A stretch of 64,000 nt of DNA from Coleophoma eucalyptorum (Eukaryota > Ascomycota > Leotiomycetes > Helotiales > Dermateaceae). The first letter of the stretch is position 1; each line of letters begins with the position of its first letter. Made by a program: the position numbers and the translations under genes. The DNA lies in NCBI GenBank assembly GCA_026120035.1, contig JALRME010000019.1:310001-374000 (forward strand), read 5' to 3'. The notes under the pieces are model-generated. The model was not told the DNA's origin. It searched no databases and was given only the letters and a program-made list of their open reading frames with translations. This document shows, one piece after another, positions 20,534-32,942 of this stretch.

Positions 20534-21959
20534 ATGGCCGAAATCATGCATCCCCAACCTGATGCTGAGCCCGCGCCTGAACCGGCCAAGGCAATCACGG
20601 CTGATAAATTGCTAGAGTTGGAGAAGGCGCAACATAGGAGGTTCCCGAGAAGGGGAGATGGTGAAGGGGTGAAGGCCACGACTGGTCTTGGGGAGTTGGA
20701 CGACTATGTGCTTGGTGGCGGGGTTGCTAGTGGGGTAGTATTGGGGATTAGTGCCGGTTCTGGTTCTGGTTCAGGGGGAAAGGCTGGTGAAGATGGGACT
20801 ATTGAAGGGAGGTTGGTGAGTAATTTCTGATTTATGGTACTTCTGTCAAGCATGTTATTTCGGAGTTGACTAAGGTTGCAGATCTCCCTTCATCTCCTAA
20901 CGTCAATCTTAATTGCAAGCTTTTCTTGGGGAAACAAGATTACCAAACCTGTGGCAACTATCATTGACACCACTGGCTCATTTCCCATACAATTACTAGT
21001 CCAGATCGTCTCGTCCCGCCTTGGTAAGGGTAGAGAAGAAGATGTCTCAAAGCTCCTGGAACTAGTCACTATCAGCCGCGTGTTTGATCTCGAGGGCTTG
21101 TGGGAAGTGCTTAGTGAGGTCTCACAAAAGCCTTCCGTCTTATTTTCAGACAGTGAGGGTCAACTTGAGACAAAGGTTGAGCGGAATTCTCTGGAGATTG
21201 GAGACAGCGAGGATGAAGAGGAAGATGGTGGAGAGGACTTCTTGAAAACTGAAGAGGAGGTTATAGACGGAGGGGTTGAGGTCATAATCATTGATAACAT
21301 GACGCATATCATCAACGAGCTCTTCTCACGAAGAGAGAAATCCTCCGGTATGTCCTTTTCCATTCCTCCAATCTCTACTTTTTTCTTTTCATAAAACTGA
21401 TACAATGGTTTTAGCACACAACCTTCTTGCAACCCTAAACACCCACCTCCGCACACTAACAAGAACAAACAACATCCTCACAATCCTCCACAACACCACC
21501 GTCTCTCCCTCAAATAAAACCGCTGGTACAACCAATCAACAAGAGCCTCAGTCCGTGTTCAGCAGCACGACGCAAAAGCCCTCGCTAGGACGCATTTTTG
21601 CGCAATTTCCAGACCTGCACCTCTTTATCTCTCCACAGCCGCGAGAAAGGAGTGATGTAGAGGTTCTATACGGCAGTGATGAAGAAAAGGGTACAGGTAA
21701 TCAGCAGGTGCGGTACTGTTTTATTCTGGAGGTTCTGAGCGATGAATGTCCTTGTCTTGATCCTAATGGGAAAAGTAGTTTTGGAGGGAGAGAGGAGAGA
21801 TGGATGGCTTTTGGACGTGAGAAGGAGGGGGGTGTTGGCTTAGTGAGTATTTTCCCCGCGAAGGCGGATAGTATGGGACTTGGGATGGCTAAGGGGGGTG
21901 TTACATCGGATGTGGGTGCGATTGCGAAGGCTTATGGCTTTGGTGGGAGAAGGGTGTGA
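20534..21959 (+). CDS. RecA/Rad51-like recombination protein with atypical P-loop
   Basis: Three exons: 20534-20815, 20882-21347, 21415-21959; 430 residues. The fold is seen from TTGLGELDDYVLGGG (residues 49-63), the usual lead-in to the Walker A strand of Rad51 paralogues. Where the P-loop is expected the sequence is GSGSGGKAGEDG (77-88), so the pattern GxxxxGK is followed by Ala instead of Thr/Ser, inside a Ser/Gly-rich stretch. Downstream come VATIIDTTGSFP (like the IDTEG strand of Rad51) and a Walker B-like VEVIIIDNMTHIINEL near residue 232, preceded by an acidic linker. The C-terminal third is loosely conserved. Rad51 paralogues assist strand exchange in recombination repair. Which paralogue this is (Rad55/Rad57/XRCC2-like) I cannot tell. 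Confidence 0.7.
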
Positions 21960-23335
21960 AGTAGTGTGGGACTAAGCGGTTCATATGTAAAAAAAAAATT
22001 CAGCCTCCAGAGCTCTCAATTGTAGTATCTAAATGAGCGTGTATATACAGGCCTTATCGATACAGATGATCTCAGAACCGAGGCAAATAGAGTTCTGAAT
22101 AGCCTCAACACGAGCTGTGATGAACGTACCATAGTGCATATACGAAAAACCTTCATATACCAAGAACTCTTGTTGCAGTATAGGATATATTACTTTTGGC
22201 TTCATTTTGCATCCACTCTGGAATATTAAGTGGAAACTGTATGGATTACATTCTAGGGTGGGGAATGTTGATAGTGCGGGTTTAGACATACAAACCCTTT
22301 TTTAGATCAATCCATATGGGGTAGTTGTTTCGACATGCCGAGTGACTGGGCCAAATCCCAAACTATCATTTTAGATGGAGCTCCCAACTCCTGAACATAT
22401 AACCCCCCCCCCCCCCCTAAAACAGGAAGACTTGATCTTGCTAGTTGAGCATTATATTATATGACTTTCCGTATCGGGAGGGAGATCTAGAGAAATCCAA
22501 GGCATACATGTTGGGAACTTGTAACATAAATTCATTATGAAAGCAAAACTGTTCCTGGCAGCAAAACTCATTTATTGTGCACTTGCTGCTACCTCGATCG
22601 TCCAGCAGAGATTGACTTATGATTGGGTGGATGGATAGTGGTGAGCACTTTACTCCCTATTGCCTCTTAGAATCTCTGGGTTGCTGTCTTTCGTTGTAGA
22701 AAGAGAGCGATCACTTCCTAGGCTTAGCATGGTTGATGGAGAGAAACCTCGAGTGCATTTCTATGAGCCTTTCGGGAGGGCAGGCGTGAAATGTAAATTT
22801 CACACCAATTAAACCCCGCTAAGTCGTTGGATCATTCAGATTTGGCGACCAATATTTACGCGAGGAAGTGTTGCGATTGTGTTCAATGCCAGGAAACTCC
22901 AGGGACTAAGGTCGGGAACTTCTTAGATCTAAATCGCCAAGGGTTACTATTAACGTCCCATTTCTTCAAACAAGTCATCATGATTGCGAAGAGGTCGAAA
23001 AATAGGTTGATATTGCAAGCAATGTTACCTCTACTTCGAATAAGTCGTCCTTAGCAAGCGAGATACTGTTTTGTTTAAGTCTTATAGTTGCAAACCACCT
23101 GAACAATCGATGAAACGGGTTTAGTGCACTGAAATTCTATAGAGTCATCATACTAAAGCCCCTAGATCTTGGAGATTGTCCGATGGATGGCTGAACAAAA
23201 CAAATTTATGTATACAAGAGTTGCGTCACGTGTATGCGAGCTTTATCGGAGAACCCTGCAACAAAAAGTCAATGACATCTCGCTCTCCTTAAGCTCTCTC
23301 AAGCTCCACCTCCATCCTAACAACCACAACACAAC
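21960..23335. other. intergenic, Rad51-like / ATP12
   Basis: No gene supported. AT-rich with many stops. A run of 15 C occurs at 22403-22417. The last 60 bases are a CT/CA-rich leader before the Atp12 start. Confidence 0.55.
22403..22417. repeat. poly-C run (15 C)
   Basis: Homopolymer of 15 C in otherwise AT-rich intergenic DNA. The length is likely unstable or mis-called. Confidence 0.8.
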
Positions 23336-24530
23336 ATGAAGCTCCTACGTCTACCTACGCGCGCAGCTCTACAAAGGCCATCGCAATTCCTCCAAGCCCC
23401 CATCCTAGCACAAAGATGTCTACACAACTCAAGCTCCTCGCCTGCATCAGTGCAACCGATCACGGCGCCAGGTCCACCACCAACACCCCCATCACCAAGC
23501 GCCGAGCATGTCGATGCACGGGTTGCACGACGCAGGAAACAAGCTGAATTGCTAAAGCGGGGACAAGACCTGAGAGCTGTCTCGGCGGGAACGGGTGGTG
23601 GAACGGCGAAGCTGAAGCGGTTTTGGAAGGATGTGCATGTCAAGGAGGGAGAGGGTAAGACTTTCTACTTCCCAAGATGTTATACTGTGTTTTTTTCTTT
23701 CGAATTGGGAACAGAAGCTAATGCATATTACAGAAGGTCTAGAGATCCATCTCGATAAACGAGCTTTACGCAGACCCTCGAAGCAGATCCTCGCCATCCC
23801 CAACAATAAACCACATCTAGCATCAGCCATCGCTTTAGAATGGGATTTGCTGGTATCAGCACAACAGGCATTGAAGCATCACTTAATCCCCATGACATCG
23901 CTCGTTTCCCGCGCGCTTGATATAGCCGATGAAGACGCTTCCTCCCAACCCTCCGCGATCCGCGCCAGCATTGTCAAGACGGTGATGCGCTACCTAGATA
24001 CCGATTCGCTGTTGTGCTGGGCACCGGAAGCATCACCCGACCCACCTGGATACGAGACGCACGTCAGCCGTGTCGAGAGTTTGCGCAGCATCCAGCAAAG
24101 GACTGCTGAGCCTATTATCCAGTACCTGACGACGAGAGTGTGGCCCGGTGTTGAGATCCACCCTGTTCTGGACAATGATACTATAATGCCACGGCCACAG
24201 CCGCAGATGACGAAAGATGTGATTCAGGGATGGGTTAGTGGCTTGCCAGCATTTGAACTCGCGGGTTTGGAGAGGACGGTTCTGGCCGGCAAAGGATTGT
24301 TGCTCGCGGCGAGAATGGTCGTGGAGTGGAGCAGTGAGTTGAGCCATCTTCGCAATGGTGAGGCGAGTGGGAAGTTTGGAGTTGAAGAGGCTGCTAAGGC
24401 GGCGAGTTTAGAGGTCGACTGGCAGACTGCTATGTGGGGTGCTGTGGAAGATACACACGATGTCGAAAGAGAGGACTTGAGACGGCAATTGGGAAGTGTG
24501 GTGCTGCTAATCTCTGGTGTTGAGTCGTAG
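23336..24530 (+). CDS. ATP12: mitochondrial F1-ATPase assembly chaperone Atp12
   Basis: Two exons, 23336-23654 and 23734-24530, 371 residues. The N-terminus (MKLLRLPTRAALQRPSQF) is Arg/Leu-rich without acidic residues, a good mitochondrial presequence. The family core begins RFWKDVHVKEGEEGLEIHLD across the intron, then KRALRRPSKQILAIPNNKPH, a block ASAIALEWD, and PMTSLVSRALDIAD. YLDTDSLLCWAPE and ERTVLAGKGLLLAARMVVE match later conserved blocks. Atp12 binds the F1 alpha subunit in the matrix and prevents its aggregation during assembly. Length fits filamentous fungal orthologues. Confidence 0.95.
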
Positions 24531-24883
24531 GCTGCTTTCATGAACAGGAGAAAACATGAGGCGTGTAGATATATAACCCTCTCTGGCTGGCGGAAGGAAG
24601 CAGGACAACGTGTACAAAATTGGATGAGACTTGTAAGAGTGAGCAAGCTGAAGCTTGCATCGGTGCAGTTGGAAGGAAATCCATGCACTACAGGGGAATT
24701 TCAATTGGTATGAGAAAGGAAAGCTGCTTTTTGATTTATTCTAATGATCAGGCAAAGTGCGCATGGCTAAAGAACAAACAATAACCCAATAGAACCACCC
24801 TCCACGCTGTTCGAGGTGCTGAGAATAATTACGTCTTTTTCCTCCCGGCCGATTTATACACTACCTAGGCTGCAGTCAAAGAT
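24531..24883. other. convergent 3' region ATP12 / OSH1-like
   Basis: Short convergent intergenic stretch that should hold both 3' UTRs; nothing else seen. Confidence 0.5.
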
Positions 24884-27800
24884 TTAGAAGATATCTTCAA
24901 CCGCCTTCCAAGCCTCGCCAGAAGCAGCCTTCTCCCGTTCTTGCCAATATTCGCCAGTGAAGGACCAGTAAGCTTCCCCAGTAACCGGGCACTTGTCTTT
25001 GGTAAACCACTGTGGTGTGAACTCTTCTCCATTTTCCTCACGCTGTCTCCTACGTGCTCGTTGTTTCTCCTCGACACGGTTCTTTTCAGTTGCGGCGAAA
25101 TCGTAAAGGCCGTCTTCCATGGCTCGCTGATCCGGTCGAAGTCGAGTATCAGTTGGAGGAAGCCATGGTTGGAGCTTCTCGTCAATTGCATTGAGCGTGA
25201 CTCCAAATGGTGTCAGGTTGAAGGGGATACCAGCTGGTCGTTTATTGGCTTCCCAGACCAAGAAGACTTGATTAGGGTCACTACCGCTGCTATTCTGAGT
25301 AGTAGCACCGTTCTTTGGTTCTTCCACAGCGGCCTCATATCCAGGAGTGAAACGAGCATAGAGCTTATTGTTCCACCTGCCACCAATACTGAATCTGGTT
25401 TGGCCATCTGCATCGTTGACACGGCCGGTGACCTGGAAAGCACTTGAAGCTTTCCAGCCACGAGGTTTGAATTCAATATGGCATACCTCACCAGTTGTCC
25501 AATTTTTGATTTCCATGGGCCCGTAGTTATCGACTGAAGGGCTTCCCGTGATGATGCCAATAACGGATGAAGTGACTTTCTTCCACGTGTAAAGCTCTTC
25601 CTTTCCGCCATTCGTAGGACGGAGTTTCAAGAACCAGGTCCCAAGAGGATTGAAGTCGAAGGACTTGCCATAAAACTTGGATTTGACAGCAGATTCCCCC
25701 CAATACGTCCACTTTGGTGATTCTGCCCAGGCCGCACCAACAGGTGGATGATGGCTTACTTGCTCAACAAAAAACCTGTAATTCTTGTCTGGTCGAGCAT
25801 ATTCAAAAGTCTCTCCCAGAAGTGGATTGAAAGGCTTCGCAACGCGACCAATTGTTGAAGCGTATTCACTGGCCGCAAATCCTGCGACATAGACCAGTCT
25901 CTCAGTAGAATCGGCTCGATCAGCAGCGATGTCCAAGAGATCAGCATATTCCATATCCTCAGCACATCGCTGAAGTAGAGAAGTAGGCTCGTTGAACGAA
26001 ACAGGCAATGTCATTTTGGTCATATCCTTGCCAATCATGGATTTGAGAATGCCCTAGCCATGGTTAGTGGACCCTGCTACACAGTTTAATTGTACATACC
26101 CATAGTGATACTTTAGGCCGATCATCGGCATCCATCTTCAAACGCTCCCTAGGACCATTCTCATATCCCTTGAATGATGAGCTAATGTCAAGAGAATCTG
26201 TAGGTGTGACCTCAATAGTTTGCTTGGTATCGAATTGTGGAGGTGGACCAAGTGGCATCGTGGCTGCCACCTCAATTTCACCAGCATCAACAGCGTCAAA
26301 GAATTCCTCATCGTCATCGGAATCTGAGTCAGAAAGATTTGGAATGTCTGCCAATATTGCCTTGCGACGGAGGGAGCTTTTGGCCGTTGAGCTGCGCCTC
26401 AAGGTTCCAGAAATCTCTTCGCTACCAGCAGACGGCTCTGGGCCTTCCGCCGCAACCGCCATTTCCGTATCACCACTGCTGCCAGGACGAATACTGGCAT
26501 TGCCTTCCATTACCTCGCGCAGGGCACGTTTCGTCAATTTCCTCTTCTCCTCTGCCTCACCGACCTTCGCCTCCAGGATCTCTTGTTCACGTGCAACCTG
26601 TGCCATGCTGTCCTCCCATAGGCGTCGCATGTCAGCTTCTCTATCCAAACGATACTGCCAGTATGCATCTCTATCCTTGGAAATTTTCAGTAAATCCCCA
26701 ATGAGAACTTTAAGGTTCCGGATCGAGGAATCATAAGTGGTAACTGCCTGAATAGCCATTGGATCTGAAATGTGAAGCGTTGGGTTCCTTGATTGCTCGG
26801 TTTGTAAAGCAGCGTTGACTTGGCCCATCATCTCCAGCTGTAATTTCGCAGATTGGGCGGTGATATCGAAAGCATCTTTGCTCACAGGTGCTTCGCGGTC
26901 GCTTGAACCATCACCATAGTCCTCGTAGTCCTCTTCACCTTCAGGGAGCTGCTGATGATGTATCTGGCTAGATGCTCCGTTGAATTCTCCAGCCATGCTT
27001 GGCTCATATGATCCATAAGCAGTTCCTTCATCATCATCCAGGACACTACCGGATGTACTGGTAAAAGCAACGCGACTCTTTCCAATCGATTGAGGGGCAA
27101 GTTTGCCATCAAAGCTGTGGCTATTGCGTCGTGGGTCTGCAATACTAGCACTCTCGCTTGGCGAAAGTTCAATCCCAGAGCCTCCTACATGCTCTGCTTT
27201 TGCCTGTCTTAACATCTCTGCGCTTTTCGCTCTCTGCTTTTCTTCCTCTTTGGCTTGGTCCTTTGTCCACTGGATGGAGTTGTTAAGAGCCCAAAACCAA
27301 CGCTTTGCCTCAACCTCGTGATTCGCTTTTAAGTGATACTTGACTGAAGACTTGCCAATGATCTCGAATTTCGTCTTCTCAGTAGGATCCATATTGAGTT
27401 TTGCAATTCGCATATTGATAGCCCCGCGACAAGCAGAGCCCGCATCGTCTTGATGCTTGTAATAGCTCATAACGCCATCTTCCAAAACGAACCAGCGTAA
27501 TTGATAACCCTTTCGGTAATTGGTCCATTTTTTCAAATATCCTTTCATTTCTCGGCCTTCCTTCCCAGCCAAAACATCTCCAGGAGATGCATTTACAGCA
27601 CCTTGAGACACTGCATTGCCCAAGACAGCCTTCTCTTGAATGCCTCTCTGGGCCGCAACGGCCGCTGGGGACCTCTTGAGCATTGCTCTAGTAGCATCAT
27701 CCTTGGTAACATCCTGTGGGAGCTTTCCCTTACGGTCTCGTCGAAATGGATCGGCACCATGAAGAAGCAAGACCTGGATAAGCTTAGTGTCCTTTCTTCT

Positions 27801-28709
27801 GGCGGCTTCATGAAGGAGAGTTCCGCCGGACTGCATGGTTCTGATGTCAGAGGCGAATTCACCTCCGTTAATATCCAATATAGTCTTGACTTTAGGCTCC
27901 TCCAACACTTCCCCAAGGCTCTTGTAATCTCCTTGGGCCACTAATTGTTGGACTTCCTTGATTTTGGTGTCTATAAAAATCGATCGAGAAAGCTGGAGTT
28001 GCTGGAAAATTTCGGGTGTTCGTGCAAGATCCAGAGGCAGTCGGCCTTGATAATTTGGTATGGAGTCATTGACCCCTGGCTGTTCCAACAGCAAACGGAC
28101 AGCATGGCTTCGTCCTTGTGCTGCAGCTAAATGTAGAGGTGTATTCCCTTCCTTGTCTTTAGCATTGATATCAATAGTTCCAGCTCCATCAGACAAAACG
28201 TATTCCACAACAGGTTGCTCGGCGCACTGAATTGCGAGATGCAATATGGTGGTATCATCCAAAGCACCGGATATGGCAGTCCTGCTAGAAATGCTAGCCC
28301 GTGTAGTATCAGACTCTCTAATTGCTTTCGAAATGGAGGCTGTATCACCGCTTCGTAATGCTTCGAAGATACGGAACTTTCGCACCGATTGCTCGATCGA
28401 GACAGCTTTCTCTGGCATAGGTGCAGTCTGCTGCGTTTGTGAAACTCTGGGTGATTGCAAATTCGAAGTCGATCTGGCCAAGCCAGCTGTTCCTGTTGAA
28501 GGCTTGGACATATGGCCTCTCGAATGCGAGTGGGAAAGCAATGAGGTGGCAGAAGGGGTTGGTTGCGGTGTTACAGCGCCAGAGTCGGATTCTTCGTCAT
28601 CTTTGCTCTCTTTCCTGCGCAGAAGAGATAATGCAGCTGATTTGGTGCGCTTATGGGTAGATCTGGGGATTGTCAGCCATTTCTCTCGGGGATCTCGTAC
28701 GGCCACCAT
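24884..28709 (-). CDS. oxysterol-binding protein with ankyrin, PH and FFAT (Osh1/Swh1 type)
   Basis: Two exons (minus): 28709-26100 and 26053-24884, intron GTATGT...GGCTAG, 1259 residues. Domains in order: basic Ser-rich N-terminus; ankyrin repeats from about residue 150, with [20 protein letters not shown] and [20 protein letters not shown]; a third repeat [20 protein letters not shown]; a PH domain about 385-485 ([20 protein letters not shown]); a coiled region; an FFAT motif [11 protein letters not shown] in acidic context near 800, which binds VAP proteins on the ER; and the ORD lipid-transfer domain from about 870, with [14 protein letters not shown] and the signature EQVSHHPP. Osh1 exchanges sterol and PI4P at contacts such as the nucleus-vacuole junction and Golgi. 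The domain order is exactly that of yeast Osh1/Osh2. Confidence 0.95.
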
Positions 28710-29719
28710 GCTGCGTTTCGTCGTCGAGCTGAGGAGATTGTGAGAAAGTGAGTCGACCTACCCCTCGCCGGTTTCTGTCATTCTGAGGACTATACCTCTG
28801 GACTATTAAGCCCAAAAAGAGCTCGCGGGGCTGAGTGGATAAAGCAATCTTGTTGCGAGTTTAGATGCTGCGCGCGAGGTGAGGATATCGTGGTCTTGAC
28901 GCGGGGAAATTAAGAAGGGATCAGAGGCGACAAGAACTCCACAGTAGCTTCTAAGTAAAGACGTTCGGTGCTGCTCTGTTCTATTCGAGGGCACTGACGA
29001 AATACAGAGAGAAGGGCTTTAATCAGCAAGGGATTAAGATGGCGCAAAGGTCACAGCTTGATTTGCGAATCTTGGACGTCGAGATGGCTAAATGGCAGTC
29101 AAGGGTGACATCCTTGTCGAGCCGTGTTGGTTGATCACGAAGCTCGTCTAGAACAGCTCTTGTACGTCTCTCGACCTCCCTCTCCCTTTGCGATGACGTT
29201 TCTGGGCTTGACGGCTGCGTCTGACACGTGACTCCATCCGGCAAATCACAGCAGATCGCAGGCAGCCTGTTACAAGTTACAAGTTACAGTACGGAGGACT
29301 CGCAACCACAACCCGGCATCCAGTGACATTCCACTTACACATTGTGCCCTGATCTTCTCGGACCTTGCGGGAAGAGAGTACATTGATAGACGCTGTTTAC
29401 TCGCATTGTACTGTACAGATTCTTCCGATCACTGTGGCAGGACTTCAGATGAGTCGAATGCGCCTTGTTTTTGCATACTCGAAAATCTCCGGAGCATCAT
29501 GCCCGTACTTCAGATCTCCCTGCAAGTATCCACAATATAATACTGCCTATCATTTACTTGCCGGTATTTGCAAGTTAATAGCCTCGTTACACTTCCAGGC
29601 GAACCCCTCATAAACTGAATCTTACTCCCTCCTGCCTCTTTCCATAGTTTCCCATTGGCCTCGTTAATGGTAGCTAACGCTAACCAGTTCTAAAGATATT
29701 TCTGCTCGGCAAAGCTTCA
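28710..29719. promoter_or_regulatory. upstream region of the OSH gene; no gene seen
   Basis: One kb between the start of the OSH gene and the 3' end of the next minus-strand gene. It holds the OSH promoter. A small direct repeat TTACAAG lies at about 29271-29284. Short frames lack motifs. Confidence 0.5.
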
Positions 29720-30897
29720 TTAAGTGATCTGAAGTACACTGCCTTCTGCGGCTTGCCAGAACCACTCCTCAGTAGTATATTTCACTCTATCTCCTGGCCG
29801 GGAGGTGGTCGTGGTGTAGACTCTCTTGAGTTTTGCTACACAACCCAGTCTATGGTTTAGGGCCTCAACATCGTCCGCACTTGGCATGATTTCATGGCCA
29901 TATCTCTGATCCCAACCCATGGCTGAGGTAAACACCATTTCAATAACACTGATGCGCGTCAAGTTACGTAGAGAGCATAGCACTTGGCTAGTGAAATACA
30001 GCTCCTCGACTTTGTTGACTACGAAAATCAGAGATCGGAGATTGCTAGCCATGCCGAGTCTTGAGTTTCGATGTTGCTGGAAGTGAATCCATTCTAGCTC
30101 GCCTGTCGTCGTCCTTGGTCCACATTCCCTGGCCATTGTCAGCGAGATCCACCATGAGGAGGAGCAAAGTCTGTTCACTCACCAGTCACCCAAATATATC
30201 ATCATGTTTTGAATGTTCCGAATGGCATTATCTGTCATCACATCCTTGAAAGCATTTAGGTTTCTCCTCGAAAGCATACCAGTCGAGGTGCCAAGCTGGT
30301 AGTAGTTGATTTTGTTGAAGACATCCAGCGCTTCATGGTACAATCTCTCCTTTTGTCGAAGGGCAGCCAAAAGAGCCGGACTGCAGGGGCGGTCTAGGTC
30401 TCGCATGAGCGAGTATTCGTAAATCCGACTGCGAACCTCTACGGGAAATACAAGTAATGTGTACGACTTTATAGGTGTTGCTAGGAGTCGCATGTCGCTC
30501 ATGTAGGTAATGGATTGCTGCATAGCTTCTTCTGCCTCAGCGAAGATATCCAGGATAAGGAATTTCCTGACTACGACTGACGGTCCAGTGGTGACATGTT
30601 TGAAGCAAAGCTTTGCCATTTTTTCATACTTTAGGTTAGCTTCGTCTCCGGCTTCTGGCTCTTGGAGTAAAGCTATTAGCATGATCAGATACCTTGGGGT
30701 GACCAGCCTCACTTACCGACTTCTTTGAATCGGTCCTCGCTGGAGCCATTCAAGAACTCCGTTACCTTTCGCTTCTTGCCGAAACCCTTCGAGTAGCGGG
30801 AGAGCTTGTACCGGATCAACTGGCATGTCATGTTATCCCGTGAAAGGCTTCCAGTGATCTCTTCTGTCTCCCGGATAGGTTTGTAGTGGTCCTCCAT
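29720..30897 (-). CDS. hypothetical fungal 2EXR/F-box-like protein
   Basis: Three exons (minus): 30897-30717, 30672-30183, 30128-29720, all with canonical sites and consistent phases; 359 residues. The only recognisable feature is LLVFPVEVRSRIYEYSLMRD around residues 120-140, which matches the LPxEVRxxIYxY pattern at the start of the fungal 2EXR/F-box-like domains that are highly expanded in Pezizomycotina. The rest contains alternating hydrophobic strands and helices (LTRISVIEMVFTSAMGWDQR) without catalytic motifs. Function unknown. The first exon is basic; a further upstream start is possible but not supported. Confidence 0.7.
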
Positions 30898-32409
30898 TTG
30901 GTAGATAGTTGAGCTAACGTTTTTGTTAAGTCATTCGAATACGCTGCGTTACAAGAATAGTGTTGTGACTCGTTGTCAGAAGCTGAGATGCTGCAAACTA
31001 ACTCGTTTTCAGCAAGCAAATATAGAGAATAGGTTTTGTTGCGCTGATCCGAATGCTATGAGCAACGTGAATACCAATAAGTATTAGGAGTTAAAGTTCG
31101 TGAGTACTGATATCGTAGTCATTCAGACTCGAATTAAGCCAATACCAGTCGTGTGGCCTGCCGTTATCGTTGGCTTTCGATACTTCAACAAAAACAAAGG
31201 GACAGCATTGCCATTGTTCCTCAGAGAACTGCAATCGTTCAGCAATTAAGAGCTGTCCTCTCCAGTTATGTACAATTTCTTGATATCATTGAGAATGCCC
31301 TGCTCCCTGCTGCCAGTGTCCTATTTCCTATATCTCGTGCTTTTGCTATGCACAATTCCCCCAGAGACTTTGCTACTCATGCGGAAACATATCTCTATTT
31401 ACAAATCTGTTCAGACTTTTAAAAGTCGAAATGTTGTATATAATACGTTATGTTTCATGTAAGCGGAATTTTGGAGCATCGACTAGTGATTAGATTGTCT
31501 CTATTGTTCAACGTGCCTGGACGTTATGAAACCTGCCAGAATCAGCTGCGTAACGAATCCCAGTTACTCGGCAAACATTGATATATGTTCACCTAAGCGA
31601 CGTGAAGAACTAGAGAAATCCGTCCTTACGCAATGTGGATTAAATGAAATCTAAAGTTCTGCCCTGGTCTACTATTCATTCTAACCTGCTTAATTTCAGA
31701 ATTCACTTTCAACAGCTCTCCGTTGCATAACCACGTTTGTACCTCATGAAGTAATCCGTTGTCTGTCACGTAACAAACTCAAACTGCGCTTACAAGCTAT
31801 CCGCGACTGTAGTGTGACTACTAGTTACCTTAGTTATCAACTGTTAATGCTCTTGGCGAGGAGTACATGGCCCTCCTTTCTTTGAGCATATTGCGCCTGT
31901 GATTCTAGAAAGGATGACAACGACGTTGTAGATACGACATCTGTTGAAATTACTGAGAGGTGCCTTCTCTGTCGTCCTGGGGCTAAGCAAAACCTATCGG
32001 TCTTACCTTGTGCTTTTAGAAAGGACTTGAATGTTTATCGCAAGGGTAGTTATGAATTTTTCTTCCCTATAACCTCCTGTGTAATTTTCTGAAGAGACTT
32101 CCGTCTTGTAACATGAAAGGAAAATAATAAGAGTGTTACATCAAGTACCTTACTCTGACGTTCGTTGTATACTCTCATGGATTTGGCACTCACCGGCATC
32201 TTGACAACTCTTTCGTTCAAAGCCTCAGCTTATTGGGTAGTAGAGATTACTTCTTTTCTCGTACAGCGTAGCAAGGTAAGTCCTACAAATTTCCACGAGG
32301 CATCCCGACTCGTCAAATCCTAAACACCAAATCCATGCTCCTTAAAACGCCGGATCACCATATAGGTACACTTAATTCCAACACCCCGCCTGATCCTCTT
32401 ATGCTGAGA
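30898..32409. other. AT-rich intergenic region
   Basis: No supported gene in 1.5 kb between two minus-strand genes. Contains the 2EXR-like gene promoter and the Cbp4 3' flank. Dense stop codons in all frames. Confidence 0.55.
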
Positions 32410-32942
32410 TCACAGACTTCCTCTGATCTCTTCCTTCCTCGCCCTTGTTTCCTCCATCAACCTGGCCTGTTCTGCAATCTTTCCATCCTGAGCTTTCTGC
32501 TCAGCCTCTGCCACAGCTTCCCAAACTATATTACCAAGTCTCAGTCAGCAATCATCCTATCTTCCATGTCCTTCCTCCTCAAATCCCATTCCTAAACACT
32601 GCAAATTCCCATATAAGAGAAGGGGAATAAACGTACTCGGCTTATTACTCTTGGAGTGCTGTTTTAGCTTGACGACGAAATCATCGAATTCCTGCTGCCT
32701 CCCAATCCTGTTCTCCAAACTCCGCTTCTGCAACTCCGGGTTGTATCGCAGGAACAATTCCTCTTCCGTGGGTGTTACCCAGTATACGAAAGCTGGGCCA
32801 CCAATGCAGATGATTCCGCCACTGCGTGACGAGGGTGTTTGTTAATTGAAAATCTTTGATAGGTTGAGAAGGAGAGAGGGGCGTACCTGATTAACATTTT
32901 TGCGTACAGTCCCCAGTTCGTGGGGCGCGGCTTGGGTGGCAT
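32410..32942 (-). CDS. CBP4: Cbp4, cytochrome bc1 complex assembly factor
   Basis: Three exons (minus): 32942-32887, 32821-32637, 32525-32410; 118 residues. The N-terminus [18 protein letters not shown] is followed by one membrane segment [20 protein letters not shown] (about 19-33), then the strongly conserved [18 protein letters not shown] and [20 protein letters not shown]. The C-terminus is a charged helix ([16 protein letters not shown]). Cbp4 is a small inner-membrane protein that, with Cbp3-Cbp6, accompanies newly made cytochrome b. The first exon encodes 18 residues plus two bases, and the third exon was identified by the phase and the helix continuing from [13 protein letters not shown]. 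Size is normal. Confidence 0.93.

Noticed and set aside
26170..26736. 188-codon plus-strand open frame
   Set aside because: Antisense to the OSH gene, which has clear domains and codon structure in this stretch.
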